A stretch of DNA of 43,120 nucleotides from an uncultured Alphaproteobacteria bacterium (GTDB lineage Bacteria; Pseudomonadota; Alphaproteobacteria; HIMB59; GCA-002718135), in assembly GCA_902541215.1 (NCBI GenBank), contig CACBPV010000008.1, positions 1 to 43,120 on the forward strand, read 5' to 3'. The notes under the pieces are model-generated. The model worked only from the letters and a program-made list of their open reading frames with translations. It was not told the origin of the DNA and searched no databases. The position numbers were made by a program, and so were the translations under genes. This document shows, piece by piece, positions 1-10,803 of the stretch (the first letter of the stretch is position 1; the number at the start of each line of letters is the position of its first letter).

Positions 1-644
1 TAAATACCAATAATATCACAATTTTTATTTAATATAGAAAAATACAATTTATCTTTACCATCTTCATTAATTGAAATAAGTTTTTTAATGTTAACTAAAT
101 TAATATTCTCTTGTTTTAATTGTAAAACCTTTCTTAAACTATCATCAAAAAAACCAAACCTATTGCCAAGCCTCTCAACTAAAAACCAGTAGAGATTTTT
201 TTCTATTTTTATCTTAGAAGAAATCAAGGACTCGTTTAGAATTTTTATTTTAGCATCTCTGTTTAGTTCATAACAATCAATTACATAAGAATCTCTATCT
301 TTAATAAAGATGTTTTTAATTTTTTTTATTTTTTGCGAGTTTTCTTGAATAAAAATAATTATACCAGATATTTCACGAAACTTATTTAAAATACTCTCAT
401 CAAGTCCAGTACAATTTTTAATTAAGAAAATCTTTTTATCTTCAAACAAACCAACACCATCAGAAACATCATTAATACTCTCCACATATTCCAGTGAAGC
501 TTTTGAAAATTCATGATACTTTTCAATAATTATAGCTTTTATTTTTTGAATAAGCGTTACCTCATTTCCGCTAATAAAATAAAACTTTTTTTTGGAAGGA
601 GTAAAATCTTTTTTTAACAATAAATCTATAGGGTCTATTTTCAT
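1..644 (-). CDS. holA: DNA polymerase III delta subunit, partial (runs off window start)
   Basis: Open minus-strand frame from ATG at 644 (MKIDPIDLLLKKDFTPSKKKFYFISGNEVTLIQKIK...), overlapping the stop of the lipoprotein ORF; position next to lptE-leuS fits the alphaproteobacterial holA order. Confidence 0.75.
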   Translation of the reverse strand, partial: MKIDPIDLLLKKDFTPSKKKFYFISGNEVTLIQKIKAIIIEKYHEFSKASLEYVESINDVSDGVGLFEDKKIFLIKNCTGLDESILNKFREISGIIIFIQENSQKIKKIKNIFIKDRDSYVIDCYELNRDAKIKILNESLISSKIKIEKNLYWFLVERLGNRFGFFDDSLRKVLQLKQENINLVNIKKLISINEDGKDKLYFSILNKNCDIIGI

Positions 645-1129
645 TGACAGCTATTTATGTCTTTAGTTGATATATAAGAAATAAATTGTGATAAATTATC
701 AACTATTACCAATTCATATTTTTTTTCTAAAGATGCATCGGTTCCATAATTATAACCTTCAGATTTAGGAATAATTGTAAAATAAGATAAGACTTCTTTT
801 TTATATGTTACACAATCTTGTTCAACTGAAACCAAAGTATATTTAAACCTTAATTCATACCTTAGATTAGATGTTGCTTGGTTTTTTTCAACAGAACTCT
901 TGGTTTTGTTTTCTATAATCTCTATTTCTAGGTTATAAATATTTTCTTTATTCTCTCCAAAAACTAATGGTATGTATGAATTTATATAAGCTAAACTAAC
1001 ACCAGATGTGGCAATGTTTGTCTTTTGGTACAACGGGTTTGTAAGATTTCCATTATTTTTGTAAGTAAAATCCATATTACTGCACGATGATGTTAAAATA
1101 AAAATAAAAGTAATTAATAATATTTTCAT
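641..1129 (-). CDS. lptE: LptE-like outer-membrane lipoprotein
   Basis: Lipobox-like ILTSSCSN at N-terminus; between leuS and holA; stop/start overlaps on both sides. Confidence 0.65.
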   Translation of the reverse strand: MKILLITFIFILTSSCSNMDFTYKNNGNLTNPLYQKTNIATSGVSLAYINSYIPLVFGENKENIYNLEIEIIENKTKSSVEKNQATSNLRYELRFKYTLVSVEQDCVTYKKEVLSYFTIIPKSEGYNYGTDASLEKKYELVIVDNLSQFISYISTKDINSCQ

Positions 1130-3639
1130 TAGATAACTAAATTTACAATTTTTCCTGGGACATATATTTCTCTTTTTATATTTTTACCAAACAGATTTTT
1201 CTTAATTTTTTCATTATCTTTAACTCTATTCAAAACCGTTTCTTTTGACAAGCCTTCATCAATTTCAATTATTTGCTTTGTTTTTCCGTTAATTTGTATT
1301 GCTATTTTTAATTTTTCTTTTCTCTTTACACTCTCTTTTTTCCACACTTCATTAACACACAAAGTTGAACTTCCGAGGCTTGACCAAATTTCTTCACTTA
1401 TATGAGGCACAAATGGTTGTAAAATAATAGCAAGTTTCCTCAACGACCAACTAAAATCTTCATAAGAAAGTTTGTTATTAGACAAGGCATCATTAAGATT
1501 ATTTACAAACTCATAAATTTTAGCAACTGCTTTATTAAACTGAAAAACCTCTATGTTTTCTGAAACTTGATTAATTATCTCTTTAAGCTTCTCAACTAGC
1601 TCAGTATTATTTATATCTTTTGAATTAAAATTTTTAAATTTTTCAATAAATTCAAATAATTTATTAACAAACTTAAATGAAGCTGCTATTCCAGTATCAG
1701 TCCATTGTAAATCTCTTTCAGGAGGACTGTCCGACAACATAAACCATCTGGCTGTATCAGCCCCATATAAACTAATAATATCATTTGGATCTACAACATT
1801 TTTTTTTGATTTACTCATCTTTTCAATTTTACCTGTTTCAACTTTTATATTATTTTTATCTTTTAAAACCCCCTTATCGTTGATAATATCTTTTGGCTCA
1901 ATCCATTCGCCCTCTTTGTTTTTATAAGTTATATGAGTAACCATGCCTTGGGTAAACAACCCCTTAAATGGCTCATCCAAATTAAAATAATTAAGATCTC
2001 TCAGGGCTTTAGTAAAAAACCTTGAATACAGAAGGTGAAGTATAGCATGTTCTATTCCTCCAATATACTGATCAACTGGCAACCAATAATCTATATCTTT
2101 TTTGTCAAAGGGTTTATCTAGCCTAGAATTACAATATCTAAAATAGTACCATGATGATTCAAAAAAAGTATCAAAAGTGTCTGTTTCTCTATACGCTTTC
2201 AATCCTGTTCTAGGACAAATAGTTTCTTTCCAATCAGGTATATTATTTAGTGCGCTTGAAGTTTCGTTAAATTTTTTAATGTCTGGTAGTTTAACAGGAA
2301 GTTCACTATCTTCTACTGCGATTATCTCTCCATCCTCTCTATAAATAATAGGTATTGGACACCCCCAAAATCTTTGTCTGGAAATTCCCCAATCTCTTAG
2401 CTTATAATTTATTTTCCTTTTCCCAATTTTAATTTTTTCAATTTGTTCAATTATTATGTCTTTTGCTTTTTCAACCACTAATCCATTTAAAAAGTCTGAA
2501 TTTATAATAATACCATCTTCCGTGAATGCCTCATCTTTGATTTTAAATTTATCTTCTTTAATGTTGTTTGGTTTAACAACTGGAATTACATCCAGACCAT
2601 ATTCGTTAGCAAAGTCTAAATCTCTTTGATCGTGAGCAGGACAACCAAAGATTGCACCTAGACCATATTCTTTTAAAACAAAATTAGCGATATATACTGG
2701 TAATTTTTTACCTTTTATAAATGGATGGTTTACAAATAAACCTGTATCAAAACCCTTTTTAATTTTATCAGGATTTAAACTTTTACATTCTTTAATAAAT
2801 TTTTGTATAACTTTATTATCTTTAGAAATATCTATCGATAATTCATGTTCAGTTGAAAGAGCCAAAAAAGTTGCGCCAAAAATTGTATCTGGTCTGGTTG
2901 TAAACACTTTAATAAAGTTTTCTTGATTTGATAATTTAAAATTTATCTCTACTCCTATTGATTTACCAATCCAATTTGACTGCATAACTTTGACTTTGTT
3001 AGGCCAGTTAGTCAAGTTATCCAAGTCATTTAAAAGCTCTTCTGAGTATTTGCTAATTTTTAAAAACCATTGAGAAAGTTTTTTCTTTTCTACTAATGCA
3101 CCAGATCTCCAACCCCTACCATCAATGACCTGCTCATTTGCTAATACAGTTTTATCAACCGGGTCCCAATTTACCTCAGCTTCTTTTTTATATGCTAAAC
3201 CAGCATTAAACATATCAATAAAAAATTTTTGTTCATGCCTATAATATTCTGGATGACATGTTGCAATTTCTCTATCCCAGTCTAACGATAAACCCATTTG
3301 CAATAATTGACCTTTCATTGTCTTGATATTTTGATAAGTCCAATCTTCAGGGTGTTTTTTTTCTGTCAAGGCTGCATTTTCAGCGGGCAATCCAAAAGCA
3401 TCCCATCCCATTGGATGAAGGACATTATATCCTTTCATTCGTTTATATCTTGCAACAACATCGCCCAAGGTATAATTTCTTACATGACCCATATGTATTC
3501 TGCCTGATGGGTATGGGAACATTTCTAATACATAATATTTTTCTTTTCTTGTATCGGTTGAGGTTTTAAAAACACCGTGCTTTGCCCAGATATCCTGCCA
3601 CTTTTTTTCTACTATTTTATGATTGTATCGTGATGACAC
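1129..3639 (-). CDS. leuS: leucyl-tRNA synthetase
   Basis: 836 aa with [37 protein letters not shown] and [12 protein letters not shown] class I aaRS motifs. Confidence 0.98.
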   Translation of the reverse strand: MSSRYNHKIVEKKWQDIWAKHGVFKTSTDTRKEKYYVLEMFPYPSGRIHMGHVRNYTLGDVVARYKRMKGYNVLHPMGWDAFGLPAENAALTEKKHPEDWTYQNIKTMKGQLLQMGLSLDWDREIATCHPEYYRHEQKFFIDMFNAGLAYKKEAEVNWDPVDKTVLANEQVIDGRGWRSGALVEKKKLSQWFLKISKYSEELLNDLDNLTNWPNKVKVMQSNWIGKSIGVEINFKLSNQENFIKVFTTRPDTIFGATFLALSTEHELSIDISKDNKVIQKFIKECKSLNPDKIKKGFDTGLFVNHPFIKGKKLPVYIANFVLKEYGLGAIFGCPAHDQRDLDFANEYGLDVIPVVKPNNIKEDKFKIKDEAFTEDGIIINSDFLNGLVVEKAKDIIIEQIEKIKIGKRKINYKLRDWGISRQRFWGCPIPIIYREDGEIIAVEDSELPVKLPDIKKFNETSSALNNIPDWKETICPRTGLKAYRETDTFDTFFESSWYYFRYCNSRLDKPFDKKDIDYWLPVDQYIGGIEHAILHLLYSRFFTKALRDLNYFNLDEPFKGLFTQGMVTHITYKNKEGEWIEPKDIINDKGVLKDKNNIKVETGKIEKMSKSKKNVVDPNDIISLYGADTARWFMLSDSPPERDLQWTDTGIAASFKFVNKLFEFIEKFKNFNSKDINNTELVEKLKEIINQVSENIEVFQFNKAVAKIYEFVNNLNDALSNNKLSYEDFSWSLRKLAIILQPFVPHISEEIWSSLGSSTLCVNEVWKKESVKRKEKLKIAIQINGKTKQIIEIDEGLSKETVLNRVKDNEKIKKNLFGKNIKREIYVPGKIVNLVI

Positions 3640-3642
3640 TTT

Positions 3643-4251
3643 TTAACTTGATTGGAGCTTTAATTTCTTAGCCTTATTTAATATAGCGTTTTCAATTTTT
3701 ATATTATTGTTTTTATCTGTTGTTTTATTAACCCATATTTGATTTTTAAAACTTTGGCAAAAAGACGTTACTTTGAGGTTTTCGGTTTTTAAATTTTGAC
3801 CCGTAATAAATATATTAAGCTTACACCTTTCTTCTTCATTATCCGTTGTAGAATACCAGTCTGTAATAATAATTCCCCCAATTGGATCAGCAGAACTAAG
3901 TGGCATAAAATCAATTGTTTCAAGCGCCCCTCTCCATAAAAAAACATTTATAGGCATGTTTGCTGTTAAGGATTTTTTTGTTTCATTTTTATTTTTTTTG
4001 TCATCAAAAAAATCAAGTGAAAGACCGCCTTTTCCAAATAGACCACCACCACTAGCAAGTCTATTTTCTGCATCTCTCAAAGCTACTTCCGGATCAACCC
4101 CAGAATTAAATGGAGTACCAGACCTATCAATTATTGCTTGTCTAGTTTGAGCTTTAGACCACAATTCTTTCATTTCTTCTTCACTTTTATTACTGTTACA
4201 AGAAAATATAAAAAGCAAAGACAGTATAGTGATTAACCTCGTTAAAAACAT
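3643..4251 (-). CDS. DUF3576-type lipoprotein
   Basis: Lipobox LLFIFSCNS; FLWRGALETIDFMPLSSADPIGGIIITDWYS segment typical of DUF3576 proteins next to leuS in alphaproteobacteria. Confidence 0.75.
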   Translation of the reverse strand: MFLTRLITILSLLFIFSCNSNKSEEEMKELWSKAQTRQAIIDRSGTPFNSGVDPEVALRDAENRLASGGGLFGKGGLSLDFFDDKKNKNETKKSLTANMPINVFLWRGALETIDFMPLSSADPIGGIIITDWYSTTDNEEERCKLNIFITGQNLKTENLKVTSFCQSFKNQIWVNKTTDKNNNIKIENAILNKAKKLKLQSS

Positions 4252-4295
4252 TAAATTCTAAATATTGTATAGAGAGCTAAAAGTAAAACATAAAA

Positions 4296-4325
4296 AAAAA
4301 CGGCACTAGTAAAAGTGCCGTTTTT
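4296..4325. terminator. Intrinsic terminator downstream of porin (A/T-flanked both sides, possibly bidirectional)
   Basis: aaaaaCGGCACTagtaaaAGTGCCGttttt hairpin 20 bp beyond the porin stop. Confidence 0.85.
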
Positions 4326-4344
4326 AAAAATATTAAATCTTTAA

Positions 4345-5385
4345 TTAGAATGACATGTTAGCACCGATGTACCATGCAGATCCATCGTCAGTTCCTGAAC
4401 CTTCGTCAGAAGACTCAGTACTTGTGTAACCAAGAATTGCAGTTACACCTGAAGCTACAGCATATGATACACTTGCAGAAGTTACATCTTGTGAGTCATC
4501 ATCACCGTCAGAACCACCATTAGCATGATCATCTGCTTCACCTGATGCAATACCAACATTAAATGTTAGGTCACCAGTTACATACTTCACACCAGCGCTA
4601 ACAACTTCAGCAGTATACTCATCTGATCCATTATCACTTACACCAGCAACAGAACCGTCAGCAAAACCAACAGCAACTGTTAAGTCACCAGTTACAGCAC
4701 TTAAACCTACATGCATACCAGCAGTATCATCACTTGGCATTGTTCCATCTCTAGAACCGTCAGTAGTTGAATAACCACCACCGATAGTTAGAGCTGTATC
4801 ACCTAAGTCAGTTACATAAGTAGCACCGATTGCAACGTGGCTATCAGTTCTGTATGTAGAAGTAGCAGCAGCACCGCTATCAGTTGAAATTGAAATAGAT
4901 GCTGTTAAACCGTCTGCTAAGAAATCAGCAGCTGTGTGATACTCAACACCAAACGCAGTTGAACCAGTAGCAAAATCTAAGCCAGTTGGAGCTACGTTAG
5001 TAGAAGTATTAGCCACACCTTCAGCACCAGCAGAGCTAGGTATAGATACAGCATGTGATCCTGAAGCGTTACCAGCATTTAATACATCAAGCTTTGAGCC
5101 ATCAGTAAACGCTAAAGTAAATCCAGCATCATAGTCTTCTTTTGTGTTTTCATCCATTACTTTAAAGCTAGATGAAATAGTCATACCACCGTCAGTAGTT
5201 TCAGATAATGAAACAGTAAAGTTATTGTCATTAATCTGAGCATTAGTGTCAGTTCCACCTGTAGGTGAATCAAACTCCATACCAGTTTGGTGGTTACCGC
5301 CGTAACTAGCTGTTACAGCTTCAGCAACTGAAGCAGCACCAAGCGTAGAAACTAGAGCAGTTCCCATTAATAGTTCTTTTTTCAT
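4345..5385 (-). CDS. Major outer-membrane porin
   Basis: Signal peptide MKKELLMGTALVSTLGAASVAEA, Gly/Ser/Asp-rich beta-strand pattern, C-terminal aromatic SAWYIGANMSF; strong terminator. Confidence 0.85.
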   Translation of the reverse strand: MKKELLMGTALVSTLGAASVAEAVTASYGGNHQTGMEFDSPTGGTDTNAQINDNNFTVSLSETTDGGMTISSSFKVMDENTKEDYDAGFTLAFTDGSKLDVLNAGNASGSHAVSIPSSAGAEGVANTSTNVAPTGLDFATGSTAFGVEYHTAADFLADGLTASISISTDSGAAATSTYRTDSHVAIGATYVTDLGDTALTIGGGYSTTDGSRDGTMPSDDTAGMHVGLSAVTGDLTVAVGFADGSVAGVSDNGSDEYTAEVVSAGVKYVTGDLTFNVGIASGEADDHANGGSDGDDDSQDVTSASVSYAVASGVTAILGYTSTESSDEGSGTDDGSAWYIGANMSF

Positions 5386-5401
5386 AATTACTCCTTTTGA
5401 G

Positions 5402-5441
5402 TTAATGAATATTCATTAAATACAAGCAACAAACTTGTATT
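5402..5441. promoter_or_regulatory. Two adjacent inverted repeats in the porin leader
   Basis: Perfect palindrome TTAATGAATATTCATTAA (5402-5419) next to AATACAAG-caacaaa-CTTGTATT (5419-5441), just upstream of the porin SD (aaggag). Confidence 0.5.
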
Positions 5442-5540
5442 GAGGAATGTATTATTTAAAAATTGAACAAATTACAAAAAAAGCATAATGATTTATTATA
5501 TTTTTTTAATTAATGTTGTTTTTTTACAACATTCTTTATT

Positions 5541-6179
5541 ATGTTTGATATTAAAAAATACAGTGAAATTAACAATTTTTTGAAAAAAACAAGTAATTCT
5601 GCCAAAATTGTTGCTATATCTAAAAATCATCCAATTCAAAGTGTCTTAGAGGCGATTAATGCCGGAGTATATATATTTGGGGAAAATAGGGTTCAAGAAG
5701 CACAAGAAAAATTTCAAAAACTTAAGCTGGATAATACAAAAATAGAACTTCATTTAACTGGGCCGCTACAATCAAATAAAGTAAAGCCAGCAATTCAGCT
5801 TTTTGATGTTTTTCATACCTTAGACAGGGAAAAAATAGCAAGAGAGTTCTCAAAATATAGGGAGTTACTAGCAAATAAGAAAATTTTTCTTCAGGTAAAT
5901 ACTGGAAGAGAAAAAACAAAAAGTGGTATTTTTCCAGAAGATACGAAAGACTTTTTGTTTTTTTTAAGACAAGAAATGAAATTATCCATTATCGGCTTAA
6001 TGTGTATACCGCCGATAAATGATGATCCAAGCTATCATTTTAATAAATTAAAACTACTTGCAAATGAAAATAACATTAATGAATTAAGCATTGGAATGAG
6101 TGATGACTATGAGAAAGCACTACAATTTAATCCTACATACATTAGGCTTGGAACAATCTTGTTTGGAAGAAGATCATGA
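5541..6179 (+). CDS. yggS: YggS-family pyridoxal phosphate homeostasis protein
   Basis: VAISKNHP (PLP lysine region), FGENRVQEAQEK, HLTGPLQSNK, RLGTILFGRR motifs. Confidence 0.93.
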   Translation: MFDIKKYSEINNFLKKTSNSAKIVAISKNHPIQSVLEAINAGVYIFGENRVQEAQEKFQKLKLDNTKIELHLTGPLQSNKVKPAIQLFDVFHTLDREKIAREFSKYRELLANKKIFLQVNTGREKTKSGIFPEDTKDFLFFLRQEMKLSIIGLMCIPPINDDPSYHFNKLKLLANENNINELSIGMSDDYEKALQFNPTYIRLGTILFGRRS

Positions 6180-6769
6180 AAAACGGACTAAATATATTTT
6201 GTAACAACAATATTAAAAATTTTTTACCCTATCTTCTTTCGGAATATGAATTAACTATTATGAGATTAGATCAAATAAAAGATAATATAGAAGTATCTCA
6301 AGCAAACATAATTATTATAAGTAACAATGATATTGATCTTAGACACTATGGTAAGTTAAGTGACAACTGTTTAATAATTTCAAATTTGAAAAAATTAAGT
6401 TTTAATAATAAACCAAACATATTAAATTGTCCACTTTCCATAAATCAATTAAAAAATAGAATTAAGTACTTTATTCAAAACTTAAAAGTTCAGTTTCATG
6501 ATTTATCTTTTCATAATGAAAAACTTATAAATCTTGATAACGATAATTTTTGTTACCTAACTAAAATAGAGTTAGAGATCTTAATTTGTTTAATTAAGAA
6601 GAAAGAAATAAGTAAAAATTTTATTAAAGAAAATATTTTAAATATTAGATCAAATATTGAAACTAATTCTCTTGAAAGCCATCTTTCAAGAATAAGAAAA
6701 AAAATGAGCTTAATAAAAACTAAAGTAAAAATTCAAACGAAAAATGAAAAGCTTTTAATTACAACTTAA
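6176..6769 (+). CDS. OmpR-like winged-helix protein with degenerate receiver-like N-terminus
   Basis: C-terminal LTKIELEILICLIKKKEISKNFIKENIL...LESHLSRIRKKM resembles the Trans_reg_C domain; no recognisable phospho-acceptor Asp context. Confidence 0.6.
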   Translation: MKNGLNIFCNNNIKNFLPYLLSEYELTIMRLDQIKDNIEVSQANIIIISNNDIDLRHYGKLSDNCLIISNLKKLSFNNKPNILNCPLSINQLKNRIKYFIQNLKVQFHDLSFHNEKLINLDNDNFCYLTKIELEILICLIKKKEISKNFIKENILNIRSNIETNSLESHLSRIRKKMSLIKTKVKIQTKNEKLLITT

Positions 6770-7362
6770 TTTAAAAAATTAGGACTTATAAGTTTAAAAA
6801 AATTTTTATCAAAAACTTCATTGTAACTATGATTATATATTGAAAGTTTAAGAATATCATCATTAATCACCACCTCTATTCCTCTTAATACCAATGGTTT
6901 TTTTTCAAATAATACTCTTATAATAAAATATTTTTCTTCATTATCCATTCCTTTTTTTTCTAATAATAACTCATTATTGTTTACCTCTATCTTTCCATCT
7001 TCAAAAAAATAAGGGTTTCTAAATATGTCATAAAAGAACCAAGCATTGGTATTTTTTGGATTAAAAAACTCATCTTCTTCAAGCGCGTAATCATAATACA
7101 TCGCCTTATCTTCAGCTAAAATTATTAGAATTTTTGTTGGTAAAAAATACTCAGCCCTGACCCTTTTTTTACCTATGTATACCTTGCCTTCACTTAAGTT
7201 TTCTCCATCACTTTGTAAGAATGAAGCAGAAAAATCACTTAGTGAACTTAAATAATTTAATGCATCTGCTTTGTCTTCAGAAGCTGAAAATGCTTTAGAT
7301 GCAAAAAAATAAAAAACTATTACTACTATAAATAATAAATACTTTTCATTTTTTAAGAACAT
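6766..7362 (-). CDS. lolA: Outer-membrane lipoprotein carrier LolA-like
   Basis: Signal peptide, SDFSASFLQSDGENLSEGKVYIGKKRVRAEY; adjacent to ftsK as usual in alphaproteobacteria. Confidence 0.85.
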   Translation of the reverse strand: MFLKNEKYLLFIVVIVFYFFASKAFSASEDKADALNYLSSLSDFSASFLQSDGENLSEGKVYIGKKRVRAEYFLPTKILIILAEDKAMYYDYALEEDEFFNPKNTNAWFFYDIFRNPYFFEDGKIEVNNNELLLEKKGMDNEEKYFIIRVLFEKKPLVLRGIEVVINDDILKLSIYNHSYNEVFDKNFFKLISPNFLN

Positions 7363-9574
7363 GTCTTTTACCTGCGTTATTTGCTTCGGTTATAATTCCA
7401 TCCTCTTCCATCTTTTCTACTATTCTTGCGGCTCTATTATAACCTATCTGAAGATATCTTTGAATGTAGCTTGTTGAAACTTTTTGTTGTTTAACAACAA
7501 TATCAACTGCCTTACCATATAGGTCATCATTATTATTTGAAATTAAATCGTCTGAATTTGAAACACTTAGTTCTTCTTCCGATAATGATATTTCTTTTTT
7601 ATAATCAAATGTAGCTTGTTGTTTTATATAACTAACCACTTTTTCAACTTCATTTTCTGAAACAAAACCACCATGCAACCTCTTTATTATACCTCCATTT
7701 TCTAAAAATAACATGTCACCACTGCCCAATAATTGTTCTGCACCCATTTCGTTAAGTATTGTCCTGCTATCAAATTTACTTGATACTTTATAACTAATAC
7801 GACTAGGAAAATTTGCTTTTATTGTTCCTGTAATTACGTCAACACTAGGTCTCTGAGTTGCTGTAATTAAGTGAATACCAGATGCTCTTGCCATTTGTGC
7901 CAATCTTTGCACTAATGATTCAACTTCTTTTCCAGCCACCATCATTAAATCCGCCATTTCATCAATCACCACAACAATAAATGGCATTTTTTCAAGAAGA
8001 ATTTCTTTTTTTTCAATAATTGGCATCCTTGTATCATCATCTATTCCAGTTTGAACCTCCCTAAACAGCTTTCTTCCAGACGAAATAGTTTTTAAAACTT
8101 TATCATTATAAGAATCTATATTTTTGACATTTAATGAGCTCATTAACTTATATCTGTTTTCCATTTCTCTAACTACCCATTTAAGAGCAAAGACTGCCTT
8201 TTTTGGATCAGTTACAACAGGCGTCAATAAATGTGGAATGTCTTCATAAATGCTCAATTCTAACATTTTAGGATCAATTAAAATTAGCTTACATTCGTTA
8301 GGTTTGAATTTATAAAGTATACTCAGTATCATGGTGTTTATACCTACTGATTTGCCAGAGCCAGTTGTACCTGCAATTAAGAGATGCGGCATTCGCTCTA
8401 AATTGGCAAAAATACTTTTGCCAGATATATCTTTTCCTAATGCAAGAGTAAGAGAATCATTTTCAATTTGAAATTCGTCTTCTTCAATTAAATCACCAAA
8501 TAAAACACTATCTCTTTTTACATTTGGTATTTCGATACCTAAGCTTGTCTTGCCAGGCTGAGTTGATATTCTAGCAGAAATAGAGGACATTGCCCTAGCA
8601 ATATCATCAGACAAACCTATTATTTTACTAGATTTTATTCCTGCATTTGGAATAAATTCAAATAAAGTTACAATTGGGCCACTACTAAAACCAACTATTT
8701 TTCCTTCTACACCATATTCAGATAGTGTTTTCTCTAACTTAATAGCAGCATCAGTGTTGATTTTTTCCAATTCTCTGTTTTTATTATTTTTAAAATTTGA
8801 TTTCGAAAGTAAATTTTTAGACGGAAGACTAAAGCTAAAATTATCTAGCTCTAGTTGTTTATTAGCTTTAGAATTATTTTTTTTGGTTAAATTAACATAA
8901 TTTCTTCTCTTAATTGTTGGCTCACTTTTTAATGTTTTTTTTGTAATTTTTTTTCTAAAACTTATATATTTAAATAAACCAAATACAGAAAATATAAATT
9001 TAAAATATTTAAAAACTTTTAAGAAAGAAAATAATTTATTTATCCAAGAAAAATTTATTCTAAAAGATAATAATATTAAAACTACACCAAATACTAAAAG
9101 TAAAAAATTTATAATAAAATAAATAAAAATATTTTCTAAAAGATTTAAATTTATACTTGTAAATAAATCGATTAGTAACTGTGAAGCTAAACCTGTTTTT
9201 AACAAGGTTATATCAACTGATTTTATGGAAACATTAATAAGAATTATTCCAGTAAAGTTCGATAAAAATTTCAAAATTATAAACTTGCTAGTAATACCTA
9301 AAAACAATTTTCCACCTTCTAGTATTATAAAAAAAACCAATAAATAACTTAGTGTTCCAATAAAAATTAATGAATAACTTGATAAATAAGCACCAAAAAA
9401 ACCCATAAGATTTTCAATATTGCTGTCATTAATATTGTAATTTAATTGATTAAAACCAGGATCATTTGCAGAGTATGAGAGAAGACTGGTAAAATAAATT
9501 AAACCAAATCCAAATAAAATTATTCCTACTAAAAATTTAACAATAAAATTTCTAATTGAACCATACTTGAACAT
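7346..9574 (-). CDS. ftsK: DNA translocase FtsK
   Basis: N-terminal TM segments, Walker A LLIAGTTGSGKSVGINTM, VVVIDEMADLMM, C-terminal gamma winged helix. Confidence 0.97.
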   Translation of the reverse strand: MFKYGSIRNFIVKFLVGIILFGFGLIYFTSLLSYSANDPGFNQLNYNINDSNIENLMGFFGAYLSSYSLIFIGTLSYLLVFFIILEGGKLFLGITSKFIILKFLSNFTGIILINVSIKSVDITLLKTGLASQLLIDLFTSINLNLLENIFIYFIINFLLLVFGVVLILLSFRINFSWINKLFSFLKVFKYFKFIFSVFGLFKYISFRKKITKKTLKSEPTIKRRNYVNLTKKNNSKANKQLELDNFSFSLPSKNLLSKSNFKNNKNRELEKINTDAAIKLEKTLSEYGVEGKIVGFSSGPIVTLFEFIPNAGIKSSKIIGLSDDIARAMSSISARISTQPGKTSLGIEIPNVKRDSVLFGDLIEEDEFQIENDSLTLALGKDISGKSIFANLERMPHLLIAGTTGSGKSVGINTMILSILYKFKPNECKLILIDPKMLELSIYEDIPHLLTPVVTDPKKAVFALKWVVREMENRYKLMSSLNVKNIDSYNDKVLKTISSGRKLFREVQTGIDDDTRMPIIEKKEILLEKMPFIVVVIDEMADLMMVAGKEVESLVQRLAQMARASGIHLITATQRPSVDVITGTIKANFPSRISYKVSSKFDSRTILNEMGAEQLLGSGDMLFLENGGIIKRLHGGFVSENEVEKVVSYIKQQATFDYKKEISLSEEELSVSNSDDLISNNNDDLYGKAVDIVVKQQKVSTSYIQRYLQIGYNRAARIVEKMEEDGIITEANNAGKRHVLKK

Positions 9575-9621
9575 ATAGTTAGATTGTAATACATTTAGAT
9601 TATGGTAATTCGAAGAAAATT

Positions 9622-10803
9622 ATGAAAGAAATTCAATCAAACATCAATATAATAGGAGGGGGTCTAATAGGAGCTGTTACAGCATATTCACTTTCTAAAC
9701 TTGGTAATAAAGTGGTAGTTTTAGAGAAAAATCCTAAATTTAATCATAAAAATATTTTAGACAAAAGGACAACTGCTATTTCAGAGGGAACGAAAAAATT
9801 TCTTGAAGAAATTAATATTTGGAATGAAATTGGTAATTATGCAGAACCAATAAAGAATATTCAGATAATAGACAGAAATCAAGCAAACAAAATTTATTTT
9901 GACAACCAAAGAAGAAAATCCAATCTTGGATATATAGTTAAAAACGAATTTATACTTGATTGCTTGTATAAAAAATTACAAAAACAAAAAAATGTAAAAA
10001 TTTTTAACAATGTCTCAGTTAAAGATGTTTTTTATGAAGGCGACAGGATCATAACCAAGCAAAATAATTTCTATATTAATACAAATATTCTATTTGCGTG
10101 TGATGGGAAAAACAGCTCTATAAGAAAAATTTTTAAAACACCAATTTATAGAAAAGATTATAAAAAAAAAGCAATAGTAATAAATTTTTACCACTCTAAG
10201 AATCACAATAACACTGCTTATGAGTTCTTCTTTAAAAACGGACCGCTTGCAATCTTACCAATGCAAAAAAATAAAAATCAGTTTCAAAGTTCCATAGTTT
10301 GGACAAACACCAATAAATTTATAAACTCTTTACTTTCTTTAGATGATAATCATATTATTTCCATTCTTAATGAAAAAACACAAGGAAGTGTAGGTGAGAT
10401 AAAAAAAATAATTACCAAACAAACCTTTCCTTTAAAAGCTCATTTAAACTCTAAATTTTTTGAGAATAGAATTATTTATTTAGGTGATTCAGCCCACTCC
10501 TTTCATCCAATTGCAGGACAAGGATGGAATCTAGGCATGCAAGATGTAGAAAGTATATATAATCTTGTTAAAAAATATAACTCTCTAGGCTTGGAATTGG
10601 GAGATGAATTATTCTGTAAAGAATTTCAGAAAGATAATTTTTTCAAAGCTTATAGGCTATATCAAATTACTGATAAAGTTGATAGTGTGTTTAAATTAGA
10701 AAATACAATTTTTAATTATGCAAGGTTTTCAGCTATCAATTTAATTGAGAAAAGTAAAAAACTAAAAAATCAAATAAGTGATTTTGCTATGGGTGTTAAT
10801 TAA
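9622..10803 (+). CDS. FAD-dependent UbiH/COQ6-family ubiquinone hydroxylase
   Basis: IIGGGLIGAVTAYSLSKLG, LFACDGKNSSIRK, YLGDSAHSFHPIAGQGWNLGMQDVE. Confidence 0.9.
   Translation: MKEIQSNINIIGGGLIGAVTAYSLSKLGNKVVVLEKNPKFNHKNILDKRTTAISEGTKKFLEEINIWNEIGNYAEPIKNIQIIDRNQANKIYFDNQRRKSNLGYIVKNEFILDCLYKKLQKQKNVKIFNNVSVKDVFYEGDRIITKQNNFYINTNILFACDGKNSSIRKIFKTPIYRKDYKKKAIVINFYHSKNHNNTAYEFFFKNGPLAILPMQKNKNQFQSSIVWTNTNKFINSLLSLDDNHIISILNEKTQGSVGEIKKIITKQTFPLKAHLNSKFFENRIIYLGDSAHSFHPIAGQGWNLGMQDVESIYNLVKKYNSLGLELGDELFCKEFQKDNFFKAYRLYQITDKVDSVFKLENTIFNYARFSAINLIEKSKKLKNQISDFAMGVN

Noticed and set aside
3307-3507. Small plus-strand ORF inside leuS
   Set aside because: Antisense to a clearly conserved coding gene; typical shadow ORF. 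The same applies to 3956-4150, 5722-5919, 10998-11204, 13441-13659, 13830-14012, 18000-18206, 22385-22654, 25642-25911, 29878-30132, 30705-30944, 31442-31669, 31840-32031, 32668-32868, 32934-33182, 33285-33500, 33763-33966, 35336-35524, 40291-40533, 41011-41205 and 41607-41903 (antisense or alternate frame).
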